A stretch of 47,841 nt of DNA from CAZEFK01 sp964511405 (GTDB lineage Bacteria > Pseudomonadota > Alphaproteobacteria > Elsterales > Elsteraceae): the NCBI GenBank assembly GCA_964511405.1, contig CAZEFK010000018.1, positions 1 through 47,841 of the forward strand. The letters are read 5' to 3'. The number at the start of each line of letters is the position of its first letter. Within the stretch, counting starts at the first letter, position 1. Both the position numbers and the translations under genes were made by a program. The notes below the pieces were generated by a model, which saw only the letters and a list, made by a program, of their open reading frames with translations, searched no databases and had not been told where the DNA came from. Shown here piece by piece: positions 30,348 to 38,945 of this stretch.

Positions 30348-31598
30348 CTATGCCAGGCCCAGCGGCGCGGGGCGAGCGAAACCGGGAAACACCGCCGCGG
30401 TGTCGCGGACGCCGAGCACGGCCTCCAGCAGCTCGGCCAGCACGGCGCGGTAGTCGGTGGCGACCGCCAGGTCGACGCCCTGGTCCAGCTGCTCCTGGGC
30501 CAGGCCCGGCCAGCGCCCGTAGATCCGGCCGCCCTTGATCCGGCTGCCCAGGGCCAGCATCACGCCGGCATGGCCGTGATCGGTGCCCTGGCTGAAGTTC
30601 GAGCGCAGCCGCCGGCCGAACTCGGTCATGACCAGGGTGGTGACCGGCGTCGGACAGCGGGCGAGGTCGTTGTGGAAGGCGGCCAGCCCCTGCGACAGCT
30701 GGCCGACCAGGTTGGCGAAGCGGCCGGGCTGGCCCTCATGGGTGTCCCAGCCGCCCATGTCGACGCACGCCACGCGCAGGCCCAGGTCCAGCTTGACCAG
30801 CTGGGCGACGACCTTGAGCGCGCGGCCGATCTCGGTGCCCTCATAGGCGGGGCCCGGTTCGGGTTGATAGGGCAGCGGCTTGCCACCCGGGCCGCGGGGC
30901 AGGCGGCCGTCGACCGCGGCCAGGATGCCGAGCGTGGTCCGCATGCTCTGGCCGACCGGGCCGGGCGCGCCGGCATAGAGCGCCGACAGCACGCGCTGCG
31001 GCTCGTCGCCGCCGGCCAGGCCGAGGCCGCCGCCGAGATCGGGCACCGCGATCGCGGCGGGATAGCCCAGGAGTGCCGCGTCGGGCGACTGCGCCGTCGA
31101 CAGCGCCGCCACGCGTCGCGGCGCCGGGCCGAGGGCCAACACGCGCCCGAGCCAGCCGTCGGTCATGCGGTTGAGCTCGCCATCGGCGGCGACGCCGCGC
31201 TCGATCATGTCCTGCGCCACGAAGTGGCTGCGGGTGCCGTTGACCAGCCCGGCGGCATGGACGATGGCGAGCGCGCCGTCGGCATAGAGCTCGGCCAGGG
31301 CGCCGGCGTCGGGATGGAGCCGGAACTCGGTCGTGCGGTCGGGGCCGCGGTCCAGGCGGTGGCCCTGGCGGTCGCCGCTGTCCAGGACCCGCAGCTCGGG
31401 GATGCGGGCGGCGACATAGCCCGGGTCGTTGACCGGGCCGACCAGGTTCAGGCCGTCGCAGGCACCGCGCTGGAACAGCACCACCAGCACGCCGGACGGC
31501 GCGGCGTCGGCGGCGAAGGCCAGGCGGCCGACCCCGGGCACCACGGCGAGGCCCGAGGCGGCGACGCTGGCAAGCAAGGTGCGCCGGGAGACGGTCAT
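30348..31598 (-). CDS. DUF1501 family protein, Tat-exported
   Basis: The 416-residue protein has a twin-arginine leader (SRRTLLASVAASGLAVVPG) and the DUF1501 sulfatase-like core: VLVVLFQRGACDGLNLV, HFVAQDMIERG, VDMGGWDTHEGQPGRFANLV and TLVMTEFGRRLRSNFSQGTD. DUF1501 proteins almost always follow a DUF1800 gene, as here with four bases between the two; they are thought to act together in the periplasm on an unknown polymer or lipid. ATG 31598 fits the leader; the longer frame from 31670 has no signal. The biochemical role is not established. Confidence 0.92.
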   Translation of the reverse strand: MTVSRRTLLASVAASGLAVVPGVGRLAFAADAAPSGVLVVLFQRGACDGLNLVGPVNDPGYVAARIPELRVLDSGDRQGHRLDRGPDRTTEFRLHPDAGALAELYADGALAIVHAAGLVNGTRSHFVAQDMIERGVAADGELNRMTDGWLGRVLALGPAPRRVAALSTAQSPDAALLGYPAAIAVPDLGGGLGLAGGDEPQRVLSALYAGAPGPVGQSMRTTLGILAAVDGRLPRGPGGKPLPYQPEPGPAYEGTEIGRALKVVAQLVKLDLGLRVACVDMGGWDTHEGQPGRFANLVGQLSQGLAAFHNDLARCPTPVTTLVMTEFGRRLRSNFSQGTDHGHAGVMLALGSRIKGGRIYGRWPGLAQEQLDQGVDLAVATDYRAVLAELLEAVLGVRDTAAVFPGFARPAPLGLA

Positions 31599-31602
31599 GA
31601 GC

Positions 31603-33180
31603 TCACCGGATCTGGAAGGGCTCGGACATGGCGGCATAGGCCACCAGCCGGCGATGGCGCGCCTCGGCATCGGGCTCGGCGGTCAGCAGCGCGTGCGGAT
31701 CGAGCGCCATGCCCTGAGCGATGGCATGGCCGAGCCGGTCCTGCTCGTCCGGTGCGATCAGCCCCGGCAGCAGGCGGCTGAGCCAGGCCACGCCGAGAAC
31801 GGACACTGGGCGGTCGGGCGCCTCCAGCGCCGACGGCTGGAACGCGCCGGTCCCCCAGCTGCCGTCGGCGAGGCCGGCCAGCAGCGCCCAGCGCTGGCGC
31901 ATGGCGTTGGTGCCCAGCCAATAGGCGCTATGGTCGGGGTGGCCGGTCGGCGACGGCCAGATGAAATGCATTTGCCCGCAGGCCGCCAGCTGCTGCATCA
32001 GCCGCTCGTTGACGGTCAGGTCGATGCTCGTCGCGCGGACGAAGCCGGCCAGCAGCTCCAGGGGGCGCTTGACCCGCACGCCGGGCGTGCGCGGGAACTC
32101 CGGCGACAGCAGGATCGCGCGCACGACCTGGGCGATCTGGTCGGGGGCGCTTCGGTGCTGGGTCCAGGCCGCGGCCGCCTCGGCGCACAGGGCCGGCGAC
32201 GCGGCCTCGCCGGCCAGGCGCCGGGCGAGCTTGGCGCTGACATAGCGCGCCGTCGCCGGATGGGCCGCGACCAGGTCCAGGACCTTGCGGCCGTCGGCCA
32301 TGGCCGCCTGGAACGGATCGAACTCGGTGGCCAGCACCCGCTTCTGATAGCCGTCGTGCCAGCCTTCGACATAGGCGAAGCGGCCGGTCTGCGGCAGCCG
32401 GCGACCGCCGCCGATGTCCTGGCCGTCCTCGACCGTCCAGCCGGTGAAGGCGCGCGCCGCCTCGTACACGTCCTGGTCGATGTAGCCCTCCGGCTGGCCG
32501 TCCAGGGCGCCCGGCACCTCGCGCCAGCGGTTGTAGAGCGCGTTGAGGTAGGCGCCGCGGCCGAGGCCATGCAGCTCGAACAGTTCGCGCGCATAGTTCT
32601 CGTTGGCCGCGCCGGCCCGGGACGACCGGTTGTTGAGCATCGCCAGCATGGCGGCGCTGCTCGCCACGGCCTCCAGGAACTCGCGGAAGTTGCCGGCCCA
32701 GTGGCGACGGATGACGTCGCGGTCGTAGGCCGGCAGGGCGACGGCGATGCGGCCGTCGACATAGGCGCTGACGTTGAAGTGGTTGTGCCAGAAGTCGACC
32801 AGGAGCTCGCGCAGGCTCCAGCGGCTATAGACCGCGCGCAAGATGGTGGCGGCGACCAGCTCGGTGCGGATCCGGTTGCGTTCGGCACCGGCCGCCTTCT
32901 TGCCGTCGCTCAAGGGCCACAGCTGCTCGATCGGCTGGTCCAGCGTGCGCAGCGGGCGGACCTCGTCGACCGCCGGATAGTCGGCGGTCGCCGGATATTT
33001 GATCGGCAGCCGGGTCGCGGCGAGCTTGGCCGCCAGCGCCGGCTCCGGCGCCGGATCGGGGCGAAGCTGCTGGTCGACCCAGGCTGTCAGGCCATGGTGG
33101 GCCGGGTCGGCGTCGCCGGGCTGCAGCCGGTGTCCGACGCGCGCCAGCACCACGGTCTCGGGACGCGGGGCGAAGCTCAT
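31603..33180 (-). CDS. DUF1800 family protein
   Basis: The 525-residue protein shows the DUF1800 pattern: ELLVDFWHNHFNV, NRSSRAGAANENYARELFEL, ARAFTGW, FDPFQAAMADGRKVLDLVAA and a C-terminal half ending LSRLLPGLIAPDEQDRLGHA. No signal peptide is visible even though its DUF1501 partner downstream is Tat-exported, so it may be carried across by the partner or act inside. The two genes form an operon. The function is unknown across the family. ATG 33180 is the first in frame. Confidence 0.92.
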   Translation of the reverse strand: MSFAPRPETVVLARVGHRLQPGDADPAHHGLTAWVDQQLRPDPAPEPALAAKLAATRLPIKYPATADYPAVDEVRPLRTLDQPIEQLWPLSDGKKAAGAERNRIRTELVAATILRAVYSRWSLRELLVDFWHNHFNVSAYVDGRIAVALPAYDRDVIRRHWAGNFREFLEAVASSAAMLAMLNNRSSRAGAANENYARELFELHGLGRGAYLNALYNRWREVPGALDGQPEGYIDQDVYEAARAFTGWTVEDGQDIGGGRRLPQTGRFAYVEGWHDGYQKRVLATEFDPFQAAMADGRKVLDLVAAHPATARYVSAKLARRLAGEAASPALCAEAAAAWTQHRSAPDQIAQVVRAILLSPEFPRTPGVRVKRPLELLAGFVRATSIDLTVNERLMQQLAACGQMHFIWPSPTGHPDHSAYWLGTNAMRQRWALLAGLADGSWGTGAFQPSALEAPDRPVSVLGVAWLSRLLPGLIAPDEQDRLGHAIAQGMALDPHALLTAEPDAEARHRRLVAYAAMSEPFQIR

Positions 33181-33342
33181 CGGGGGCGATCCTACCCGAT
33201 CGCCCGCCGCCGCGCGCGGTAGCGGCGTCTTCCAACCAAGCTTTTGACGGGGGCCTGGGCGGTTACCGCGAGTTAATTTGAAAGCAACGTCGCCAGGGAC
33301 TATTTATCAGTCTGAGGCTGTTTCCCCTACGAGTTTGCGGCC

Positions 33343-33666
33343 ATGAAAGCGCCCCTGATCATTTCGGCGATCGTTGCGGCCACCGCGCTTGGCGCCCCTC
33401 CGGCCAGCGCGCGCAACAATCACACGACCAACTTCCTGCTGGGCGCCGGTGCCGGGATCGTCGGCCTCGGTCTGGCCGAATCGCTGTTTTCGTCGCCGGA
33501 TCGCGGGGGAGCCGTGTCTTATGCCCCGCCCCCCGTCGTCTATTCCCCGCCGCCGGTCGTCTATGCGCCGCCGCCCGTCTATGCCTATCCGCCGCCTTAT
33601 GCTTATGCACCGGTGTGCGAGGTCTATTACGACGCTTGGGGAAGACCGTACCAAAGCTGCCACTGA
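33343..33666 (+). CDS. Small exported Pro/Tyr-rich protein
   Basis: The 107-residue precursor has a clear signal peptide (MKAPLIISAIVAATALGAPP, cleavage near ASA-RN), a short glycine-rich hydrophobic helix (LLGAGAGIVGLGLAESLF) and tandem PPPVVY and PPPVYAY repeats, ending with two cysteines in CEVYYDAWGRPYQSC. The repeats resemble those of small envelope proteins of alphaproteobacteria with no assigned function. No close operon partner is seen; the diguanylate cyclase gene follows after 93 bases. The AT-richer upstream DNA likely carries its promoter. Confidence 0.72.
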   Translation: MKAPLIISAIVAATALGAPPASARNNHTTNFLLGAGAGIVGLGLAESLFSSPDRGGAVSYAPPPVVYSPPPVVYAPPPVYAYPPPYAYAPVCEVYYDAWGRPYQSCH

Positions 33667-33759
33667 CTGTCCTGATACGATGGCAGAATTATAGAGACTT
33701 TTATGCAATCGTGCTAAGACCCTCTCTACCGCCGCGAGGGCGGAGGCGAGGGGGGCGGC

Positions 33760-35865
33760 ATGTCGGACGCCGTGATGTCGGAGGTCGCGATGCGGGCCGG
33801 CGACGTGGGGTGCGCCGATCCGGACGTCGTGGCGTCCTTCCTGCGGCGGATCGGGCCGGTCGAGCGGCCGCTGCTCGATGCCTTCCTGGCCCTGGGATGC
33901 TCCCACGGCGTCGAGGCGGGCGAGGTGGTCTGCCGTCCGGGCGTCCTGGCCGACGGCCTGACCCTGGTCCGCGACGGCCGGCTGCGGCTGGAGCAGGACG
34001 GGCACTTCATCAAGCAATTCGGTGGCGACGAGTTCTTCGGCGAGGGCGCGCTGTTCCGCGACGAGCCGCCTGACGTCACCATCACCACGCTGGAGCGCTG
34101 CACGCTGTTCATCGTGCCGCGCGAGGCCGGCCGCGCCTTCGTGCGGGCCAACACCGCCTTCGGCTTCGCGCTGGCCTCGGTGATGCTGGTCGAGAGCCTC
34201 GGCCGGCTCAGCATCATGAACCGGCTCTACGCCGACAACCGGGCCCTTGCGCTGGAGAACGCCAGCCTGGCCAAATTCGTCAGCGAGAGCCCGGCGCCGG
34301 TCGCCCGGGTCGCCCGCGACGGCCGCGTCCTCTATGCCAACGAAGCGGCGACGGGAATCCTGCGCAGCTGGCGCACCGCGGTCGGCGCCCAGCTGCCGCT
34401 GACCCGCGCGGCCGAGGTGGCCCGCGCCTATGACTCCGGTGCGCCTCAGGACATCGAAGTCACCGTCGACGACCATGTCTTCGTGCTGAGCCTGGTGCCG
34501 GTCCCCGCCGGCGACTACCTCAACATCTATGGCCGCGACGCGACCGAGGAGCGCCGCAAGACCGCCGAGATCAATTATATCGCCAAGCACGACTTCCTGA
34601 CCGGGCTGGCCAACCGCCAGATGTTCCTGGACAAGCTGGGCGAGGCCTTCCAGGTGGCCGGGCCGGAGCGGCGGGGTGCGCTCCTGTTCCTGGATCTCGA
34701 CCATTTCAAGGAAGTGAACGACACGCTGGGCCACGCCATCGGCGACCAACTGCTGCAGGCGGTGTCGCGGCGGCTGCTGCGCACCGCCCGCGGCAACGAG
34801 GTGGTGGCGCGCCTCGGCGGCGACGAGTTCGCGATCATCCACTCGACCACGGCCTCGCCCAACGCGGTCGCGGCCCACGCCGAGCGGATCATCTCGGTGC
34901 TGTCGCGCACCTTCTCGATCGAAGGCAATTCCATCCGGATCGGGGTCAGCATCGGCGCGACCTTCTTTCCCGAGGGCGGCGACACGATCGAAGACGTGAT
35001 GCGGCGGGCCGACATGGCCATGTACCGGGCCAAGAACGAGGGCCGCAACACGTTCCGCCTGTACACGCCGGCGCTCAATGCCGAGGCCTCGCAGCGCCTG
35101 CAGGTCGAGGCCGACCTGCGGGCCGCGGTCGCGACGGGCGGCATCGCGGTCCATTTCCAGCCCAAGATCTCGCTGGTCGACGGCCGCCTGGTCGGCGCCG
35201 AGGCGCTGGCACGCTGGTCGGCGGCCGGCCGGGACATCGGCCCCATGGAGTTCCTGCCGGTCGCCGAGCGCATCGGGCTGATGGGCGAGCTGGGCATGCA
35301 CGTGCTGCGCCGGGCGGTGGACCAAGCCCGTGCCTGGGAGGCAGCCGGCTGGGGCGACCTGCGCCTGGCGGTCAACCTGTCGGCGGCCCAGTTGCAGGAT
35401 GCAGGCCTGGTCGAGCAGGTGCGCGGGCTGCTGGATGCCGCCGGGTTCGCGCCCGAACGCCTGGAATTCGAGATCACCGAATCCGTGATGCTCGACGACG
35501 TCGACACGGTGGTCGCGACCTTGGATGCGTTGCGCGGTCTGGGCATCGGGCTGTCGATCGACGACTTCGGCACCGGCTTCTCGTCCTTGAGCCAGCTGCG
35601 CCGGCTGCAGGTCGACAAGATGAAGATCGGCCATGTGTTCGTGCGCGACGCGGTCGACGGCGGCGAGGCCGCGACCCTGATGCGCGCGGTGATCGGCCTG
35701 GGCCTGGCGCTCGACGTGGTGGTTGCCGCCGACGGCATCGAGGACGAGGCGCAGTTCGCGCTGCTCCGCCAGCTCGGCTGCCAGGAGGGCCAGGGCTTCT
35801 ATTTCAGCCCGGCGCTGCCGCCCGAGGCGTTCCTGCAGTACCTGGAGCAGGAGCCCCACGGCTGA
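33760..35865 (+). CDS. Cyclic di-GMP signalling protein: cNMP-binding, PAS, GGDEF and EAL domains
   Basis: The 701-residue protein combines a cyclic-nucleotide-binding-like fold (about 35-140), a PAS-like segment (about 170-260), a GGDEF cyclase domain (RLGGDEFAII at 353-357) and an EAL phosphodiesterase domain (Glu481 in GAEALARW; NLSAAQLQ, EITESVM, DDFGTGFSSL). GGDEF and EAL are intact, but the usual VAEGVE loop reads VAADGIED and the KID motif reads KIG, so phosphodiesterase activity may be lowered. No RxxD inhibitory site precedes GGDEF (it is RGNE). No membrane segment is present. ATG 33760 is the first in frame. The real balance of the two activities is unknown. Confidence 0.93.
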   Translation: MSDAVMSEVAMRAGDVGCADPDVVASFLRRIGPVERPLLDAFLALGCSHGVEAGEVVCRPGVLADGLTLVRDGRLRLEQDGHFIKQFGGDEFFGEGALFRDEPPDVTITTLERCTLFIVPREAGRAFVRANTAFGFALASVMLVESLGRLSIMNRLYADNRALALENASLAKFVSESPAPVARVARDGRVLYANEAATGILRSWRTAVGAQLPLTRAAEVARAYDSGAPQDIEVTVDDHVFVLSLVPVPAGDYLNIYGRDATEERRKTAEINYIAKHDFLTGLANRQMFLDKLGEAFQVAGPERRGALLFLDLDHFKEVNDTLGHAIGDQLLQAVSRRLLRTARGNEVVARLGGDEFAIIHSTTASPNAVAAHAERIISVLSRTFSIEGNSIRIGVSIGATFFPEGGDTIEDVMRRADMAMYRAKNEGRNTFRLYTPALNAEASQRLQVEADLRAAVATGGIAVHFQPKISLVDGRLVGAEALARWSAAGRDIGPMEFLPVAERIGLMGELGMHVLRRAVDQARAWEAAGWGDLRLAVNLSAAQLQDAGLVEQVRGLLDAAGFAPERLEFEITESVMLDDVDTVVATLDALRGLGIGLSIDDFGTGFSSLSQLRRLQVDKMKIGHVFVRDAVDGGEAATLMRAVIGLGLALDVVVAADGIEDEAQFALLRQLGCQEGQGFYFSPALPPEAFLQYLEQEPHG

Positions 35866-35936
35866 TTGGACTCAGGGCTAGGGCGGGATGAGATCAGGTT
35901 GACCGGCTCACGAAAGCCTCTTACCGACGTGTGGCA

Positions 35937-36032
35937 CCCCTCCACCCGACCTCCTCCCACAAGGGGAGGAGGGGCGAAGCTGCCGCGACAGAACTCCTCC
36001 TCCCCTTGTGGGAGGAGGCTGGGTGGAGGGGG
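35937..36032. repeat. Dispersed palindromic intergenic repeat, copy 2
   Basis: The 96-bp element lies between the GGDEF-EAL gene and the anti-sigma gene. It matches the reverse complement of 17446-17558, without that copy's 14-base insert. Its inverted ends (CCTCCTCCCACAAGGGG and CCCCTTGTGGGAGGAGG) and AAGCTGC core would form a long hairpin. Confidence 0.85.
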
Positions 36033-36067
36033 AATCACGACGATTCCATCTGATGCATATTCCGCTC

Positions 36068-36844
36068 CTAGGGCGCCCGCACCAGCTTGACCAGCGCCTC
36101 GATCTCGCTGCCCTCGGCGTCGCTGACCGCGGCGAAGCTCAGGTCCTGGTCGCGCCAGCGGATCACGGTGTAGCCGTGGCGCTCGGTTCGCACCGGACCG
36201 GCGGCCTGGTCCGGCGTGGCGGCGCCGACGAACAGATCGATGACGTGCTTGTTGCGCCGGTAGACCAGGGCCGCGACCGGGGCGCCGCCGACATAGTCGA
36301 CCCGGCCGCCGACCAGCGGGAAGCCCTCGGCCGCGAAGTCGCGGACCGGGGGCGCCAGCGGCACGCGGCCGGTGAACCATGGTTTCACCGTATGCTGGTC
36401 GGACGAGGCGACGGCGATCAGGTCCCCGGTCATGACGGCGCGGACATGGCCGTCGACCAGGGCGTCGATGACCGGATCGTCGGCGCGGCCCCGCAGCACG
36501 CCCGCGGTGATGGCCGCCGACAGCACGGCCGCCAGCACCACGCTCGCCGCCATCGCCAGCCATAGCCGCGGGCCGGCCAGCCATTGCCGCCGCGGCGGCG
36601 CCGGGGCATCGGCGCCGAGCGCCGCCAGCGCGGCGCCGAGATCGGCCGCGAGCGCATCAGGCGCCTGGAAGCGCTCGGCCTGGGCGCGCACTGCGGCGCT
36701 CAATGCCCGCCGGTCGGCGACGGCGGCCCGGCAGGCGGCGCAGCGCTGGACATGGGCCTGCCAGCGGGCCTCGGCGCCGGGGTCCAGTTCGCCATCGACG
36801 AAGGCGTCCAGCCAGGGGCCGAGATGCTCGCCCGTCTCAGTCAT
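36068..36844 (-). CDS. Anti-sigma factor with zinc-finger N-terminus
   Basis: The 258-residue membrane protein has an N-terminal zinc-finger motif HVQRCAACRAAV (H-x3-C-x2-C) on a helix that can hold a sigma factor, one membrane segment (LWLAMAASVVLAAVLSAAIT) and a periplasmic C-terminal domain. It overlaps the sigma gene by eight bases and should sequester that ECF sigma factor until a signal arrives. ATG 36844 is used because the zinc-finger helix begins there. The released signal is unknown; neighbours with copper and phosphoesterase features suggest envelope or redox stress. Confidence 0.9.
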   Translation of the reverse strand: MTETGEHLGPWLDAFVDGELDPGAEARWQAHVQRCAACRAAVADRRALSAAVRAQAERFQAPDALAADLGAALAALGADAPAPPRRQWLAGPRLWLAMAASVVLAAVLSAAITAGVLRGRADDPVIDALVDGHVRAVMTGDLIAVASSDQHTVKPWFTGRVPLAPPVRDFAAEGFPLVGGRVDYVGGAPVAALVYRRNKHVIDLFVGAATPDQAAGPVRTERHGYTVIRWRDQDLSFAAVSDAEGSEIEALVKLVRAP

Positions 36845-37382
36845 CGCCCGCCTCCTGGGTCGCCGCGGACCAGGCGCGGCGCAGCAGGTCGCGCGCCCGG
36901 GACAAGCGCGACATGACGGTGCCGACGGGGGCGCCGACGACATCGGCGATCTCGCGGTAGCTCAGATCCTGGACCTCGCGCAGGAGCAGGATCTCGCGGA
37001 AGGGCAGGGGCAGCTCGGCGATCAGCCGGTTCAGCAGGGCGCGGTCGGCGCTCGACAAGGCTGCCATCTCGGGCGTCGGCGACGGGTCCGGGGGCGCCGT
37101 TTCGGCCGCGACCTCGCCCTCGACGTCCCAGTCCACCGGCCCGCCGCGATTGCGGGCGAGCCAGGTATAGGATGTCCGGCGCACGATGCTCAGGAGCCAC
37201 GGTCGAAACTCGCTTCCCTCGAAGCCATCGAAATAGCGGAACGCCCGCAGCAGCGCCTCCTGCGCCACGTCCTTGGCGTCCTCCGGCCGTCCGGTCAGCC
37301 AGCGCGCCAGCGAATAGGCCGCGTCCAGATGGGGCAGCGCCAGCTGTTCGAACCGTCTGGTCCTGTCGTCCGGCCGTCCCAA
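36837..37382 (-). CDS. ECF sigma factor
   Basis: The 181-residue protein has sigma region 2 (LARWLTGRPEDAKDVAQEAL, then FRPWLLSIVRRTSYTWL) and region 4 (FREILLLREVQDLSYREIAD, then GTVMSRLSRARDLL). It would direct RNA polymerase to a small regulon, held by the anti-sigma factor encoded next. The gene overlaps its partner. About 120 bases separate it from the upstream cupredoxin gene; an 8-bp-armed inverted repeat (37444-37483) lies in that gap. Consensus promoter sequences for this sigma were not recognised. Confidence 0.93.
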   Translation of the reverse strand: MGRPDDRTRRFEQLALPHLDAAYSLARWLTGRPEDAKDVAQEALLRAFRYFDGFEGSEFRPWLLSIVRRTSYTWLARNRGGPVDWDVEGEVAAETAPPDPSPTPEMAALSSADRALLNRLIAELPLPFREILLLREVQDLSYREIADVVGAPVGTVMSRLSRARDLLRRAWSAATQEAGDD

Positions 37383-37499
37383 GCGGCGCTCCCACCGTCA
37401 CCCTTGCCGTCGGGACTGAGGCTACTCCGCAAATTGCCGGCGTCCACCCTCTCTGCCGGCCTCTCTGGCGGCGGGGAGGGTGGCGCCCCGGCGATCGGC

Positions 37500-37844
37500 C
37501 TATTGAACGACCACGGTTCCCTGCATGCGCGGGTGGATCGTGCAGAAGTACTTGAAGGTTCCGGCCTCGGTGAAGAGGAAGGAATAGCTGTTGTCGGTGT
37601 CGAGCGCCGACGACTTGAACAGCTTGCCGCCGTCGGCGCTGGCGACGGTGTGCGGGTCATCGTCCTTGTTGGTCCAGGTTACCTGGGTGCCGCGGGCGAC
37701 CGTCAGGACGGCCGGGCCGAAGCTGAAGTCCTGGATCGTCACCGCCGGCGGTGCCGCCGTGGCGGCGGCGGCGCGCCAGCCGAGCCACGAAGCCATCAGG
37801 ACGGCCATGGCGGCCGTCGCGAGCGCAATGCGGACCGGGATCAT
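37500..37844 (-). CDS. Exported cupredoxin (type 1 copper protein)
   Basis: The 114-residue precursor has a signal peptide (IALATAAMAVLMASWLG) and a plastocyanin-like fold with copper ligands His in DDDPHTVAS, and Cys, His and Met in FKYFCTIHPRMQG. It probably carries electrons or binds copper in the periplasm. It follows the metallophosphoesterase gene by eight bases and is likely in one operon with it; the ECF sigma pair lies just downstream. The start is ATG 37844. Confidence 0.88.
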   Translation of the reverse strand: MIPVRIALATAAMAVLMASWLGWRAAAATAAPPAVTIQDFSFGPAVLTVARGTQVTWTNKDDDPHTVASADGGKLFKSSALDTDNSYSFLFTEAGTFKYFCTIHPRMQGTVVVQ

Positions 37845-37852
37845 CGGCCGCC

Positions 37853-38788
37853 TCACGCCAGCGTGGTGTCGGTCAGGGTCGCGCGGCTGCCCGGCGCGAC
37901 GTCGACGCGGCGCACGCCCAGCATCGAGCGCAGCTGCTCGGCTGCGACCTTGAGCGGGCCCGGGCCGGCCCCCGGCGTGCCCGGCGCGGCCTGGGGGAAG
38001 GCCGTCGAATAGGCGGTTTGCAGCGCGACGCTGCCTTCGACCTTCTGGATCACCTGATGGATGTGGCCGTTCAGCACGGTGACCGAGCCGAAGCGCTTCA
38101 GCAGCGTGATCGCCTGCATGCCGTCGTCGGTGCCCCATCCCCAGTCGGACGAGACCGTCCACAGCGGCATGTGGGTGAACACCACGACCGGCGTGCTGGC
38201 GCCTTTTCCCTTGAGGTCCGCTTCCAGCCACTTCAGCTGGTCGGGGCCCAGATACCCCAACCCGCCCGGCCGCAGGTTGACGACGTTGACCAAGCCGATG
38301 AAGTGCACGCCGCCCTGGTCGAAGCTGTACCAGCCGCCGGTGTTCTTCGCTTGGCCGAAGCGCTCGAAGAACAGCTTGCCGTTGTCGTTGATCGTATCGT
38401 GCTCGCCCGGCACGTAGTGGGTGTCGATGTGGACCGTCTTCATCAGCTCGGCCGCCGCGGCGAACTCCTCGGCCTTGCTCAGGTGGCTGACGTCGCCGGT
38501 GTGCAGCAGCATCGCGGGCTTGGCCGCGGCAATCTTGGCGAGTGCCGCTTGCATGGTCGCGCCGGGGTCGGGATTGACCGCCCCCTTGAAGCCGATATGC
38601 GTGTCGCTGATCTGCATGAACGTGAAGCTGCCGGCCGTGGCCGCCTGGGCCGCGCCGCCCAGCTCGAGCTGGCGCGGCACGCCGCCGACGACGGCCCATG
38701 CCACGCCGGCGCCTCCCCACATCATGCAGCGCAGCAGCGTCCGGCGCGACGGGCCGGACGCGCGGTCGAATTCATCGGACATGCTCAT
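37853..38788 (-). CDS. Tat-exported metallophosphoesterase
   Basis: The 311-residue protein has a twin-arginine leader (SRRTLLRCMMWGGAG) and the calcineurin-like set DTH (SDTHIGF), GDVSH, GEHD in place of GNHD, THMPLW and GHIHQ, which bind two metal ions. Relatives act as cyclic nucleotide or phosphodiester hydrolases; the substrate is unknown. It is the first gene of the metallophosphoesterase-cupredoxin unit ahead of the ECF sigma pair. ATG 38788 is chosen; 38782 would lose two residues. Confidence 0.88.
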   Translation of the reverse strand: MSMSDEFDRASGPSRRTLLRCMMWGGAGVAWAVVGGVPRQLELGGAAQAATAGSFTFMQISDTHIGFKGAVNPDPGATMQAALAKIAAAKPAMLLHTGDVSHLSKAEEFAAAAELMKTVHIDTHYVPGEHDTINDNGKLFFERFGQAKNTGGWYSFDQGGVHFIGLVNVVNLRPGGLGYLGPDQLKWLEADLKGKGASTPVVVFTHMPLWTVSSDWGWGTDDGMQAITLLKRFGSVTVLNGHIHQVIQKVEGSVALQTAYSTAFPQAAPGTPGAGPGPLKVAAEQLRSMLGVRRVDVAPGSRATLTDTTLA

Positions 38789-38945
38789 CTCCTGGGTCTC
38801 GCAACAGGGCGGGTTCGGAGATCAAGACCGGCCGCCCGGACGATCTATTCCCGCGCCGATGCGAAAAATCAGGCGCGGTGAGCGCCATTGGCGGCCCGGC
38901 GGCAATCCCGGTATCGTGCGGCGGTCCATTCCCGGAGGTGCCCCG

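Noticed and set aside
17446..36032. CRISPR array made of the CCTCCTCCC repeats
   Set aside because: There are only two copies, 18 kb apart and inverted relative to each other, with no regular spacers; it is a dispersed palindromic element.
37444..37483. Third copy of the dispersed repeat between the cupredoxin and sigma genes
   Set aside because: It has CCACCCTC/GAGGGTGG arms but lacks the CTCCCACAAGGGG core, so it is only an ordinary inverted repeat.
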